DNA of 64,000 bases from Alentia gelatinosa. Its lineage: Eukaryota > Annelida > Polychaeta > Phyllodocida > Polynoidae. The position numbers were made by a program, and so were the translations under genes. Shown piece by piece: positions 1-10,765 of this stretch (positions within the stretch are counted from its first letter, which is position 1; each line of letters starts with the position of its first letter). The stretch covers positions 41,871,718 through 41,935,717 of the forward strand of contig OX465590.1 of assembly GCA_950022655.1 (NCBI GenBank), in the 5' to 3' direction. The notes under the pieces are model-generated. The model was not told where the DNA came from. It did no database searches and was given only the letters and a program-made list of their open reading frames with translations.

Positions 1-2
1 CC

Positions 3-423
3 GGTGACGATAGATGTCCCGTAGAGTTGTACGAACTCTTCAAATCAAAAGGTCACAACGGCGTGGATTCGCTTAATCAGTATGCAGTGGCCACAAAAGA
101 TCAACAAAAGTATATGTCGGCTGTACTTACCTCGGGAACAAAACGCCCTTTGTCATCTTGTTTCAGCGGTAATCCAGGTTTTTCCGAAATCAAGGAATGT
201 CCGAGGCCTAAAGCCGTTAAGACCTCCGCCTATGCCGCTGCAGGGAGCTCCGCAAGCCTATCAGTTCCAACAAGTACAAGTATCGCTTCGACAGTCCAAG
301 GAATGTTTTCAGGTTCATCCTCGACTGGAAATATCACTGTCAATCTGCATTATAACTTGTCTTCCCAGTCGAATACTTCCAGTAATGTGAATGTATCGCC
401 CAAAATCCCGATATCAATGTAAA
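3..423 (+). pseudogene. DUF3504/Crypton-like recombinase, decayed 3' end
   Basis: The frame opens at the window edge and ends at the TAA at 421-423. It holds the region just after the catalytic arginine box fused directly to the end of the domain. Compared with the intact relative at 51,550-53,500, about 85 codons are missing between the SKG and HNGVDSLNQYA segments, and these include the HSLRK box. The C-terminal tail with its GMFSG...TGNITVNLHYN motif remains. The copy therefore cannot encode a working recombinase. It is nearly identical to 12,400-12,833, so it is probably the gene end of the preceding tandem unit. An AATAAA lies at about 520. Confidence 0.75.
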
Positions 424-1064
424 AAGTAGAGAGAAAAATTGACACGTCTTTTCCCTCCGACATCGCAGCTTCAACTGACCTCTGACCTCTGACCTCGCTG
501 ACCTTTTAATGTTTTGTAAATAAAGGATTAAGATGTGTTTCTAAGTTGATTTTAATTGTTTATTTCTCAAAATATGACACTTAACATGAGTGTATGCCAA
601 AAATAATGTAGAAATAAAAAAAAAAAAAAAAATAGCGACCTATATACCCTCAAACAAGTAGGCCGAAGCACAACTTTGTGATGTCATCATAACTTTGTGT
701 AGAGAATTCTCAAACGCGGTCGGAAAGCAGATTGTCAACAAGAGACAAAAATGGATATTTATGGCTTTAAAGATACATTCCGGTAAGTTTATTTACATTA
801 CCAATTATATGTTTTATGTCCAAACTTGATGTGTTAAAAGAGAAAGCTATATATTTTAAATAGTATGTGTATTTTAACGATAAGTTGGCATTGGCGAGTC
901 GACGAGTTCGAGCTTGACAAGTAGGCTTGCGATAGTCACTCAACAGAACAACAGAATAGGTTATTGCATACTTCAGAAGGTGTCTTTAGTATTTTATTCT
1001 TATTATTCAACTTAAAATATGTATCAGAAGGGGAAGGATAAAATCAAAACCAGATTTGTTTTAA

Positions 1065-1171
1065 TCTTGGCTCCCGCATGCGACTCCTGGAGTTTTGGTT
1101 CCGGATATCACTCGGCTCCGCCTCATGATATCACTATGCCAAACTCCAGTCGTCACATACGGGAGCCAAGA
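1065..1171. repeat. Fold-back repeat
   Basis: The arms begin TCTTGGCTCCCGCATGCGAC and end GGGAGCCAAGA, with inner GGAGTTTTGG pairing with CCAAACTCC. The same hairpin recurs at 13,229-13,314 and 32,991-33,098. It is followed by ATGCC(T/C)CAAGGC repeats and a GGGTTAA, which may be the end of an old TTAA-type MITE. Confidence 0.6.
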
Positions 1172-1858
1172 CTAAAGCTCATCCTGTTTTACGATAATAC
1201 CAGCCAGCCCTGGATGATGCCTCAAGGCATCACCTGGCCAGCCCTGGTTGATGCCCCAAGGCAAAACCCAGCATGAAAGGGTTAATCAACACTTCTTGAT
1301 GACCTTATGGACAACTAAGACTATCCTAGTGAACAAACTTATAAATCATTAAATGATCACCCTTGTACAAGGTACAGAAAAGGGTCTTCGTGTATGAGCC
1401 TAGATATTCCTTAGGCCCCTGGATAGAATAATTAGAGGTGTCAGCTTAGGTAAATAAGGTATATTTTAATTTCATGATGATAATTGAATGTTAACCCATT
1501 CAGGGCAGATAATACCTTTGGGGATTCCCCGACATAGGCTCACTAATTAAAGGACATGTGAGTGCAGAAAAACTTGTATTTTATTACAAGAATGACAGTA
1601 GTAGTTGACTACTAGATTTTAAGAGATCTCTTAAGGGACATGACATGATAGTTTTGTAAAAGTGTCTGTCCCCAAAATCAAAGTCTTTTTAATCATAATT
1701 CTTTTCTTTTGTGGAGTTTACACAGATGGTGGATGGAAAAATGAAATTGTCAGCCAGCCAGCTGCATCAGGTAGAGATGAGTGAAGATTGAGTGAGTGTG
1801 TTTATAAGATATCTAGAACACAATGCATATAAATCATAAAATAAGTTAACAGGTATTA

Positions 1859-2013
1859 TAAAAAAACATGATTATGACGCCAATATGGCGATACTTATTC
1901 GATGTGTTGACGATAAATCGTCCTGAACGAGGTATTTGACCTTGTTCAGAACGATTTATCGTTGACTCAGAGACTAAGTTTCACTGCATTGGTGTCATCA
2001 ACATGTTTTTTTT
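1859..2013. repeat. Fold-back MITE, about 155 bp
   Basis: The outer arms are AAAAAACATGATTATGACGC and its near reverse complement at about 1,988-2,012. The inner arms GACGATAAATCGT and ACGATTTATCGT pair around 1,909-1,965. A good copy is at 33,783-33,934 and a decayed one at 13,943-14,088. No coding content. Confidence 0.65.
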
Positions 2014-2235
2014 ATTATTATAAACCTTAAATTGTTAATAATCGACCAAAACTCACAGAAACTTAGCACTGTCAGTCTAACACAGCGCGGGAAGTATATT
2101 ACTAATCGGAAGTCAGATTCACTCTCCTAGTAGAGGTTAGGTTTGCTCATGCTTCAAGCTATGTACAGAGACTACGATTTGGAGAGTGATTCTCATTTGC
2201 ATATGACGTCATTATTCTCCTTTGTATTCTGATTT

Positions 2236-2775
2236 GCCGAGAGGCTGGAAGCATGGATATCAGTGGAAGATTGAAAAATTGCGGGCCCCTTCACTTTGCG
2301 TGTTCCGAGGCCTCTGACAGAGGCCACGGAACGATTTAACTTGCAAATTTACTAAATATCGTGGCACATATGGTATAGATCACCTCATACTGTGGAAATA
2401 GCTGAAATATGTGTGTCCAATTGAAAACAAAACTTGCCTCTAGCTTCCGCCGACTCACAGTGATTCCAATGATGACGTTATCATCGTGATTTCCCAGAGC
2501 ATAGGGAAACCCCGCTAATGACGACACACTAACTCAATCTTTCTTGTTCACATCTGGTGTTCCCCACTCGGTGAGGGTCCATGTTGATATTGGTTGATTC
2601 CGCAATTCTAAGCTATCTTAACTGTATCACATGAACGCTACACCGTAGATACCTCAATATTTTGTAAACTTGTACAATTAATCGTTCCAGGGCCTGCATT
2701 AGACTTTTCGGAAGTCGTAAAGTGAAGGGATCCGCCATCTTCCTCCCATATCCTTACTTCCAGCCTATCAGCCAA
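2236..2775. repeat. Inverted-repeat segment with ~75-bp arms
   Basis: The left arm (about 2,236-2,312) and the right arm (about 2,702-2,775) are imperfect reverse complements sharing GGCTGGAAG, GGATAT, GGAAGAT and CCCTTCACTTT blocks. Both arms are present in unit 3 (about 34,150-34,690). Unit 2 has lost the right arm through a deletion joining the equivalents of 2,695 and 3,035. The class is unclear; it may be a fold-back element. Confidence 0.5.
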
Positions 2776-3394
2776 TGAGAATGCGTTATTTCGTCAAAGC
2801 ACTCCGTAGCATGGTCAAAGCACTCCGTAGTATGTTTCAAAGCACACAATCTATATGTAGGTACGACAGGTTTACAGGTGTACCAGTACTTTCCAAAAGT
2901 TGGCTTGTGCTTTCCCCCACATCCTTTACAGCTTATCTGGAGGGTTTCCTCAGGTATGCACTTCTCTCTATCTGTGGCCATGGAAAAAATCAAACAGTAG
3001 AAAAAAAACAGGAAAAACTTGCACGAGAAGAGTGAGTGAGGATGCTACAGGGTCAGCTGCAGGATACAGAGGTGACTAGTAATACAGCAATGACAGCGCC
3101 TACTACTTTTTCTTTTGTGTTGGTGTTCAAATTATTATTGAACTAGATTAATATGCAGACCTCTGTCCATTGATACTTTAAACAGTAAATATTATAACCC
3201 TAAATTTGGAATTTCCAGGGTGGTAATTAGTGTCGATGGTAACCCCATTCCCTTAGCTTACTTGATGAAGATGATGAGGTATGGAGTGCATACTGAAAAG
3301 ATTGGTAGGTTAAGGGTGATCATATCATGTCATAGTTTGGTTGATATATATGGTATCTTGACCAACAATTTACTGGAAGAGGACATGTCATGTT

Positions 3395-3720
3395 CCTCTT
3401 TCCTAAAACAATGTTTTCACAGTTCCATACAGTCCTCAATTTAGATCCAAATAGGGAGACATTTTCTCATTTCATAATTCCATTAAATACTCTTGATTAG
3501 AGGTTCTTTTTCAGTAACCATTTATTATTTGATCTAATTGCATGTATATGTGCTGGGAGTCAGTGCAGATTTGTCCTAAAAGAAACGTTTTCACGGTTCC
3601 ATTTTCTTATTTCATTATTACATAAAATACTTTTGATTACAGGTTCTTTTTTTATTCAATCAATCTTCCGTTTTTCTTTATTATTTGATTCAATTGCATG
3701 TATATGTGCTAGGATTACAT
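3395..3720. repeat. Local tandem duplication, ~170-bp period
   Basis: Two diverged copies lie head to tail. Each has CCTAAAA...GTTTTCAC.GTTCCAT, then ATAAAATACT.TTGATTA.AGGTTCTTTT, then TTGCATGTATATGTGCT. The same pair occurs in unit 3 (about 35,310-35,630). In unit 2 it is split by the retrotransposon at 15,282-20,024. Non-coding. Confidence 0.6.
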
Positions 3721-4059
3721 TTTTCACATATTCAGTGTTTGGCATTGCAGTAGTGGGTGGTCATGGGCTCTGGTTCATATTAGTATGTTGTCTGCATATT
3801 CTTTCTGGTCTTTTCTTTATAAGCCATCATGATTAGATTATGTTTCCGTCTCATTGATAGTTCCTTTAGGTGCAATAGTTTGTGGAGCTCTTTGGTGCTA
3901 GGTTTCAGCCACATGAAGCAAAAGAGTCAGGCATACATGATTTGGGCTAATTGTAGTTTCTTTAGAGGAAATTTTTGTTCTACTTGTAAGACTACATCGC
4001 CATTGGTGTTGGAAGAATTAGTCCATGTTACACTATATAATAAATAATGAGTAAGTGAA

Positions 4060-4329
4060 TGAAACAATTTGGTCAATAGTCAATATGGATTCAGAAACAA
4101 AGCTGATACCAAAGATGCCATATATAATTTCTTCTTTGACTTGTACTTCGCAAGGGACGAAGGCAAAGCTGCTGCAATTGGCCATATAGACCTGAAAAAG
4201 GTGTTTGACACTGTGCAACATGACCTCTTGTTAGCAAAACTGGGTAGCTTAATACCCCTACCAAGTTACATCCTAAACTGGTTAAGTAAATACCTTAGTC
4301 AAAAAAGTTTGAAAAAAATATCTTGTTAG
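4060..4329 (+). pseudogene. LINE reverse-transcriptase fragment (unit 1)
   Basis: The translation resembles the fingers/palm start of a non-LTR retrotransposon RT. It has QYGFRNKADTKDAIYNF, then the domain-A-like block IDLKKVFDTVQHDLL, then a YILNWLSKYL block. Everything upstream and the rest of the RT are missing. Copies sit at the same place in units 2 and 3, so the fragment predates the duplication. It is a molecular fossil with no expected function. Confidence 0.75.
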
Positions 4330-4448
4330 GAGGGGTGTTAGGAGCTGATATGAATAAACTTTTCTATTATATCTACCCTATAGAGCTTTCTAAGTTTTAC
4401 AAAACTAACTGGTAAAAGGATTTTAGGTGAATGAAAAAATAATATTAA

Positions 4449-4789
4449 CCCTTTAAGGGCGGATGATGCCTTAAAGCATCACCCGGCTGGGGGCGGATGA
4501 TGCCTTAAGGCATCATTTGCTGGGTATCTATGAAATTATGTATTTTTGCTTTTGAAAAGGAAATATTTTATCAATTAACTTGAAATTTGCACTGAATGTA
4601 GGTATAACTTCATATTTTAGAATTCTAAATAATGGAAATAGAAATATTAAGGATAACAAATTTTATCATGAGATAAATCTTCGAATTTTGAGCTCAGAGA
4701 AAAATGCCCCCGTCCCCTAGAACTGTACATAGTCACTAGTTGCCGTCCCCATGTGTGTAGTTCTGCCATAGGCGGCCGTCCTTAAAGGG
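4449..4789. mobile_element. piggyBac/Kolobok-type MITE with TTAA target duplication
   Basis: The 341-bp insertion is flanked by TTAA (4,445-4,448 and 4,790-4,793). Its ends are CCCTTTAAGGGCGG and, on the other strand, CCCTTTAAGGACGG. Units 2 (about 26,336) and 3 (about 45,626) read straight through AATATTAAGGATCTC with one TTAA, so both are empty sites. Near the left end is the 20-bp perfect palindrome ATGATGCCTTAAGGCATCAT and an imperfect second copy. No coding content; it would need a transposase in trans. Confidence 0.85.
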
Positions 4790-4793
4790 TTAA

Positions 4794-5308
4794 GGATCTC
4801 ATGTGATATGATGTGATGATAAAAATGAAGAGGCTCCAACTAGCCTGTAATACCAAGCTTCTAGTGATATATACTGACACCACTACTCAGCCAATAGGAT
4901 AAAAGTCCTCCACATGCATCAAGCACAAAAAGGTAAATGTGGTCACGATTTCAACTGAAATATATATAAACTTTCCCATGTACACTTTCAAGACAGTCAT
5001 TTGTTTATACCAAAGGGTTTGGTTAGAGATTTCTGTGGAATGAAATGGATAAAGACAAATTTGTGCTGGTAAACGTAGCTAGATATATCTCTCTTATTCG
5101 GAACAAGAGCCAATACAAAATAGTAAATGAGTAGAGGGCAGGTTTTTTACAACATTCAGCTGGATATTTCATCTAGATGCAGCTTTGTTGAATCAATGCA
5201 TGACAAAGTCAATACATTTCATAGCCATATGAGTTTAACACCTGTTCTTTATGGCATTCTTTCTTCAGGGATTCCATTTTGGTTGCCACCTTTATCATGA
5301 AAAGCATG
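4794..5308. other. Upstream region of secreted-protein gene A
   Basis: No coding signal. It is strongly conserved with units 2 and 3 and, for its last ~200 bases, with unit 4 (57,230-57,437). It is therefore the likely promoter-proximal regulatory region of the gene. I recognise no specific factor site. Confidence 0.5.
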
Positions 5309-5316
5309 TATATAAA
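5309..5316 (+). promoter_or_regulatory. TATA box of secreted-protein gene A
   Basis: TATATAAA lies 75 bases before the start codon, within a block kept in all four gene copies. That spacing fits transcription starting about 30 bases downstream with a short 5' leader. Confidence 0.7.
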
Positions 5317-5390
5317 GTGAAAGGATCAGGCAAATTCTTGTGTCAGACCAAATTAATAGTCGAAGAACAAAAATTATCAAGAAAGGAAAG

Positions 5391-6556
5391 ATGAAGGGGT
5401 AAGTATGAAGTACATTTAAACTATGACATACCTGCAATGTAATGCATTAATACATTCTCTTTTGTGCGATTTAGCATCCTCTCCTAGCTTAAAATATGCA
5501 ACCTTTAACCATCTCCAAATATATGAAAAGGGACACATTGGTTAAGTCTGTGATAATGTGATCACTGTATTTTCCTTTTCATTTCAGTGCATCAATGGTC
5601 GCTGTACATGCTTTGGCAATCATTGCCTTTGTAGATATGGCTTATGGCCATTGTCCACATGTGAAACCCTCTCTACATCAGAATGGAGTTGTCCCATTAT
5701 ACTAAGTCCATATAAGGAATAGAGTAGACTGAGTAGCCAATGACTGCATTCGCAGCAAACCCCAACCTTGACCCTGACCTCCTTACATGATATTTTCTAG
5801 CGTCTTGGGACGTAGGCATCAGTCAAGAGTTGACCTCGAATCTTAAGGGCCACATCCGCCCTCACATAATGAAAAAGGATACATCTGTTGAATCCAGTAT
5901 TATATTATCACTGTATTACCCTCTTTCTTTTAGTGCATCAATGCTTGCTGTACTTGCTTTGGCAATCATTGCCTTTGGAGATTTGGCTTATGGCCATTGT
6001 CCACATGTGAAACCAGTGTGTATGGCAGATGATCCAAATTGTGCTCTCCAGGCACATGGAGATGTTCCTTTCTGTTCGTAAGTACTTTACTCTGTTATAA
6101 TAAAAGTGTCATAATCAGAAATATCAAAGTCTTAGATCTGAACCTATAACCCAGATTGTGCCTATTTCTATTGTGTTTATTTTATAATAGCATGTATGAA
6201 TTTCTGAATGACAATTAACCTTAAGACCCTGTTCAACTTGATAATGGTAAAGGCTCTCAATTGAATTAATATTTGGGAGAAGAAAACTCCCCAGTAGACT
6301 GAAATTGAAATGGAATCTAAATACTGTTACTAAATGCCTTGGAAATCTTGATCATTTAAATTACAAATGTCAAAATATTTGCAGGAATAACATACCTAGC
6401 CACTGTCACTGCGAAACATTCAATCCTGACGGCAATTTGCTCATCTGGGCAGCGTATGTATTTGAAGGTTGCACTGGTGATTCATCTTCCTCATCCTCAT
6501 CATCTTCCTCCTCTAGCAGTCGTTCTCAGAATGTTGAGGTGAAGATCATATCCTAG
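5391..6556 (+). CDS. Secreted Cys-rich poly-Ser protein, copy A
   Basis: Three coding exons: 5,391-5,398 (ATGAAGGG, donor GTAAGT), 5,934-6,077 (acceptor TTTTAG, donor GTAAGT) and 6,385-6,556 (acceptor TTTGCAG). They join in frame to give 107 residues. Residues 1-23 form a signal peptide ending AYG. The mature part has seven cysteines (HCP, VCM, NCA, FCS, HCHC, GCT), then a run of 13 serines and the tail SQNVEVKIIS. The odd cysteine number allows a disulfide dimer. I do not recognise the family; a matrix, mucus or venom-like secreted role is only inference. The start is supported by the conserved TATA box and by the same three-codon first exon in all four copies. Confidence 0.8.
5588..5705 (+). 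other. Duplicated signal-peptide exon (2b) with early stop, gene A
   Basis: It lies in intron 1 behind a good acceptor (TTTCATTTCAG). In frame with exon 1 it repeats the signal peptide and the HCPHVKPS start, then ends at TAA (5,703-5,705), giving a 41-residue product without the cysteine-rich body. No good donor is visible before the stop. It could be an alternative last exon, a decoy that lowers output, or a dead duplicate. The stop-terminated frame is conserved in copies B and C. Confidence 0.5.
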
Positions 6557-6724
6557 ATGCAGTTCTTTGACTCTATCAAAGAGACCTGAATGGTGATTTG
6601 CAACACTCCATGACCAATGATGTATTTGAGCAGTTTGGTGGACCACAGACCTAACCTATGTACAATTTCTGGTATGGCTAAGGAAATTACAGCTCAAACA
6701 TAATATAGAATGCCTTTATATTCA

Positions 6725-6730
6725 AATAAA
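6725..6730 (+). terminator. Polyadenylation signal of gene A
   Basis: AATAAA lies about 170 bases after the stop, in a block kept in copies B, C and D. Confidence 0.6.
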
Positions 6731-6759
6731 ATTGCAAAAATAATTGGCCTCGTATTGTT

Positions 6760-7089
6760 CTATTGAATCGCTATAGTTATATTGAAAACCTAGTTCCCTT
6801 GTTATGCAAAGAAAAAACAGTATGTGATAAATATCCACATTTAGAATGCATATAGCATGGTGTTTTTCTATTTTGTTTCTGGAAAGAAAGTGTGGTAAAA
6901 GAAATGATAGAAATGATATCAGGTAGAGAATATGCTATGAGTGATTTAAAGGAGTAGGAGGCTGTGGGACAATTCACATCTTGTATGGTACTACAGTCAC
7001 CCAAAATAACCATTTGCGATGGTGATATGTCAGCAATTGAAGCTTGCTGAGTAGTAGCAAAATGAGAATAGTCCAAAAAGGGATGTGTT
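6760..7089. other. Spacer between gene A and the decayed retroelement
   Basis: An open frame on the minus strand (6,777-7,076) is shared with unit 2. Because the units are recent duplicates, this sharing is not evidence of coding. I recognise no domain and call it non-coding. Confidence 0.5.
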
Positions 7090-9420
7090 CCATTACCTGA
7101 CCACCTTACACAGTGTGTCCACAGAATTATTGCCAGTCTTGGATATTCAGACGTATGTGCCTACCTAGATGACTGACTGGTAAGAGGGAACAGGAGGAAT
7201 GTTGAACAGCACTGAATGTTCTAGTTAGGGTGCTGAAAGAACTTGGATTAAACTTCATTTTCAACAGGGTCATTATGCCAACCACATGCTTCACCTTCCT
7301 CGAAGTGGAATTAAATACCCAGCTGCAAGTGTTTAGGCTACCTGGCAACAAAGTGTTGCAACTAAGAGAGTGTGTACAGGATGCTTAAGAGAGCAGTATC
7401 AAAGAGGTCAGTGGAGTCGCTAGTAGGGAGGCTCAGCTGGGCCTCTCGTGAGATCTATGCAGCCGCTCCTTCACAAGGAGATTCACGGACAGGATGTCAC
7501 AGTTGGGTGCCCCCACCCACAAGACCAGAGTTACATCATCAATGTGCACCAACCTGCTATGGTGGTCAGATTTCCTGAACCAGCTTAGTCACCCTGCTGG
7601 AAACCCGGGCATATACTGAGTGCTTATCAGGTGCAGGTGGCGTTTATAGCGGCAGCGGTTTTATGTTAAATGGGGTGACTGCCCGGAAGTGAGTGACTTG
7701 CAAATTAACTACTTGGAGGTGCTGGCACTAGGACCAGCAGCGAGGTTGTACTGCAGACAATGGGAAAACAGATTAGTGACTGTTTACCCTGAAAACCAGG
7801 CAGCAGTCTCCATCATCAACAAGCGGGTAGCTAAGAACACACATGTGATAAACAGTCTCCTACAGGTGTTCTGGCTATCAGCCTAATTCAACCTTAGAAT
7901 CAAACCGATTTATTACCCAGGTGGCTTCAATATGTTAGCTGATACAGCCAGCAGACTCAGCCTTGATGGCATTCAGCCACTATTGAAGGCACTCGATGAC
8001 TCAGCAAGCCATTATGGACATGGAGCAGATCGACACCAGGGTGGATCTATTACTCCTAAAACAAGCAAGGCATATGCAAGGCCTACATTGCTTTCTGCAA
8101 CACTTCTAACTTAGTAGCATACCAGTGACAACTAGTACCCTGATTTGGTATGTTGCCTTCTTATCTGCTAAGTTTTCTTCTTTGCGTCATTACTTTGTAG
8201 TAATATCACATCTACTCAAATAAAGAGGCTACCCAGATCTGACGAAGGACAATAACAGTGTACAGATGATTTTAATAGGAGCAAGGAGAACACCGGTCTG
8301 TAGGAAGGAACCAATTGATCCCCTATTTCTATTAAAGCTACTTCAGAAACTAAATGTTGCTACTCTGCACCATTCAGCTATATGGGCAGCAGCTCTGATT
8401 TTGCTTTTTGGACTCCTTAAGAGATCAAACGTGCTCCCTATGACTGCCAAATTGTTTGATCGACTTACTTTTTGAGGAGAAGGGATGTTGCAATAACAAC
8501 CTTCACCACTCAAGGCAGGCACCTTTACAAGAGATGTGATGAATCTACTGGCAGCTGCCGGAGTTGACACGGCCTGCTTGGCTCACACAGCTTCTGTTGT
8601 GGAGGCCTTGCTTCCTATGGCAGGCAGGAGTGCAGTCTATGAGTCTTGAGTCTTGAGTCTATGATCTTGGAGACTGGGACTTGAATGAATTGACACTTTA
8701 CACCATCAGCCCTTCTCTTGCCTTAGGTTAGCTTACATCTAAGATGGGTCGGGCTTTGCCACAAAGCTGGGATTACTGCCTTTAACTACCTGCCCTACTA
8801 ATATGGGATTGGGGTGATCATAGACTATTTTAATTGTTTTGATAGATTATGCAAGTGCCATGTTACAGATAGTATTAGACTTTGTCTACTGATTTATGTT
8901 TTGTGTAAACTCAACATGCGCTGTACGTGCCTTACTTATTAGTAATAAAGAAGTATTCTCTCCAACTCACAGTTTCCTTATTTAAGAAGATATATTGGAG
9001 ATTTATAGGTTTGAATTAGAAAAGTCAGGGAGCATGCAATCGAGATCACCAGACATGATTATGTAAGACCATTTGACCAGACGAAGCAGCCGTGTGGGAC
9101 CAGGCACTTGCTAACCCACACTCGCCAAGCTAGCATGCTTACCAAATTCCTCCCCACCTACCTAAAAAAAAAATTTTCTGCATATAACTTTCTTCACTCC
9201 CACAGGGGTGATAACATGGACTTGCACCTTAATGTCTTTCAACCAGATATAACACAGACTGTTATAATTGCTTAGATATATTATACAAGTGACATGTTAC
9301 TGATAATGTTAGACCATGTCTACCGATTTTTGTTTTGTGTAAACTCAACATGCGTTGCACATGCCTTACTTATTAGTAATAAACTAGTATTCTCTCCAAC
9401 TCACAGTTTCCTTATTTAAA
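7090..9420 (+). mobile_element. Decayed DIRS-order retrotransposon (PAT/Ngaro type), unit 1
   Basis: Fragments appear in the right order: an RT palm remnant (about 7,120-7,570: YLDD followed by a stop at the LV position, then the FLxVELNT and SLVGRLSWAS blocks), RNase H scraps (7,689-7,980: INYLEVLAL, NQAAVSIINK, NMLADTASRLS), and recombinase scraps (about 8,000-8,650). Many stops and shifts interrupt them. After the coding part comes a ~165-bp direct repeat, 8,822-8,985 and 9,256-9,420, both ending CTCACAGTTTCCTTATTTAA. These match the B1 and B2 repeats of split-repeat elements. The 5' part, including gag, is missing. Confidence 0.75.
8822..8985 (+). repeat. Split direct repeat B1 of the decayed element
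   Basis: About 80-85% like 9,256-9,420, judged by eye. Shared blocks include TTTTGTGTAAACTCAACATG and CTTATTAGTAATAAA. The spacing places a degenerate A2 between the two copies. Confidence 0.65.
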
Positions 9421-9729
9421 TGACAAGAGTGTGCCCCCTCTCTCATTATGAATGAAGAGAATGATGTTTCTTTTGAATGATTGTAACAGGTATAGGCCTG
9501 ATGTGGCAAAGTTCAATATCTTCACACCTTGTCTCAGATGTCCAATCAGGTGTTATGTTTGAGGAGATGTGATAGAATAGCAAACTGTGAAAAAGACAGG
9601 CTGAGGCTGTGTATGTAAGCCTTTGCATTGTGAAGTAACATACAGGGATCACCCCTCGTTCTGGTGTGATATACTAGATGCCTCTACAAGATGGCATGAG
9701 TGTGAAAGAGGTCACTTACTGTTGTACTA
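9421..9729. other. Non-coding spacer
   Basis: Nothing recognisable beyond near-identity with unit 2 (31,106-31,415). Confidence 0.5.
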
Positions 9730-9965
9730 CAGGGAGCTGTTTCAAAGTTGAGTGAAATCTCGCCAGCAGCATGTCACATTTCAAAGCGAGAGGCAGCAAC
9801 AGCGAGCGGCACTTTGAATCATAGTGGCAGCAAAACCGCTACCAATAACCAATAGGGAGCGGCCCCTCCACCTTGACAGCGACGCTTCAAGTGCCATTGT
9901 TAGCTGTCGCTTTTGCGGTGAGTACTCTCGTTTAGCACCCTCCTGACTTTTGAAACAGCTCCCTG
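9730..9965. mobile_element. hAT-like MITE, unit 1
   Basis: 236 bp with terminal inverted repeats CAGGGAGCTGTTTCAAA at both ends; the right end reads TTTGAAACAGCTCCCTG. CAGGG ends are typical of hAT elements. Flanking TACTA on both sides hints at a target duplication. The interior is GC-richer than its surroundings and non-coding. A copy is at 31,416-31,652. Confidence 0.7.
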
Positions 9966-10578
9966 ATTACTACACCTAACATTATTGCCCTTATGGGTTA
10001 CACCAAACAGACCATTAAGAACAATAGATGTGTTATAATTCACAGTTTGGGAAGTAAGTGGAAAACCAACAGGCTTCCACCTTGCCAAACAGAATTTAAG
10101 AAATGACTATGAAATAACATCCAATACAAATTATAGTAAAGGACAGTGAGGTCCAGTAATATTTAGATTGTGACAACATTTTGTCTCACTAAGCCTTCAT
10201 TATTGATTGGTTGCAGAGTCTTGTCTATAACACTTTTGTATATGTAGAATCTGAAGTTCTACATAGATCAATTTTCCTTATATATGGTGATATCACAACT
10301 TGTGTACTTATCCTTTTATCTAGCATCTTATTCTGTAAAGTAGTATTGTGGAGTGAGTTGTACTGAAATCAATGTTTAAACAGAGTGGTCTAAGTTAGCA
10401 CCGTGCCACTATACTGTATACTAGCTGATCTTTTGCTTCTCTTCTGTTGATTTCACATTGATTTTCCAAGATGCCTTACATAAGAAATTTCATGTGCATT
10501 TATCTTTACATCATGTGACATGCCACATGATCCTTAAAACTATTCTTTATTTTGCATAGAAATATTGAATATGATGCT
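9966..10578. other. Non-coding spacer shared with units 2 and 4
   Basis: No gene is visible. It is near-identical to 31,653-32,265, and 10,130-10,500 is clearly related to 55,030-55,420, so it belongs to the ancestral unit. Confidence 0.55.
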
Positions 10579-10765
10579 TTATCCTACCCCTAATATAAAA
10601 TCCCATAGGACTAACATTGACTTTCTGTATGGGCTGGTATGTCGCATACGGACAAAAAATCGCTCCTAGGAGTGTACAAGACATTGAACATGTGACCAAG
10701 AAATAAACCAATCAGAGACCAGCACCTAAAAGTAGCACCAGGCGCCTTCAAGAGAGCAGCTCAAA
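10579..10765 (+). repeat. Left terminal repeat of DUF3504 element, unit 1
   Basis: It begins TTATCCTACCCCTAATA and continues with a CCCATAGGACTAACAT block, matching the start of the left TIR at 51,372. The distance to the gene's ATG is similar (187 versus 178 bases), and both have ACCAATCAGAG near the end. I found no matching inverted copy downstream. Confidence 0.65.

Larger units (their letters stand above)
424..5308. repeat. Tandem unit 1, upstream non-coding part
   Basis: This is AT-rich DNA with no convincing gene. It recurs at 12,871-26,857 and 32,453-46,135 once their large insertions are removed. It contains fold-backs at 1,065-1,171 and 1,859-2,013, inverted arms at 2,236-2,775, a local tandem duplication at 3,395-3,720, an old LINE RT scrap at 4,060-4,329, and a MITE at 4,449-4,789. 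Short reading frames here are interrupted in sister units or carry no recognisable domain. Confidence 0.7.

Noticed and set aside
751..783. Possible first exon: ATG, eleven codons and a GTAAGT donor, with a similar one at 32,678
   Set aside because: No matching downstream exon was found, and unit 2 lacks the ATG. Conservation between recent duplicates is not evidence of coding.
1019..1276. 85-codon open frame
   Set aside because: It runs through the fold-back at 1,065-1,171 and repeat DNA, and is broken in unit 2.
2754..2993. Cysteine-containing minus-strand frame, also at 34,664-34,903
   Set aside because: No domain recognised. The high identity only reflects recent duplication, and unit 2 lacks the region.
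6777..7076. Minus-strand frame with a VILGD segment, also at 28,317-28,667
   Set aside because: I considered an endonuclease fragment (GDFN motif), but the key asparagine and neighbouring motifs are absent.
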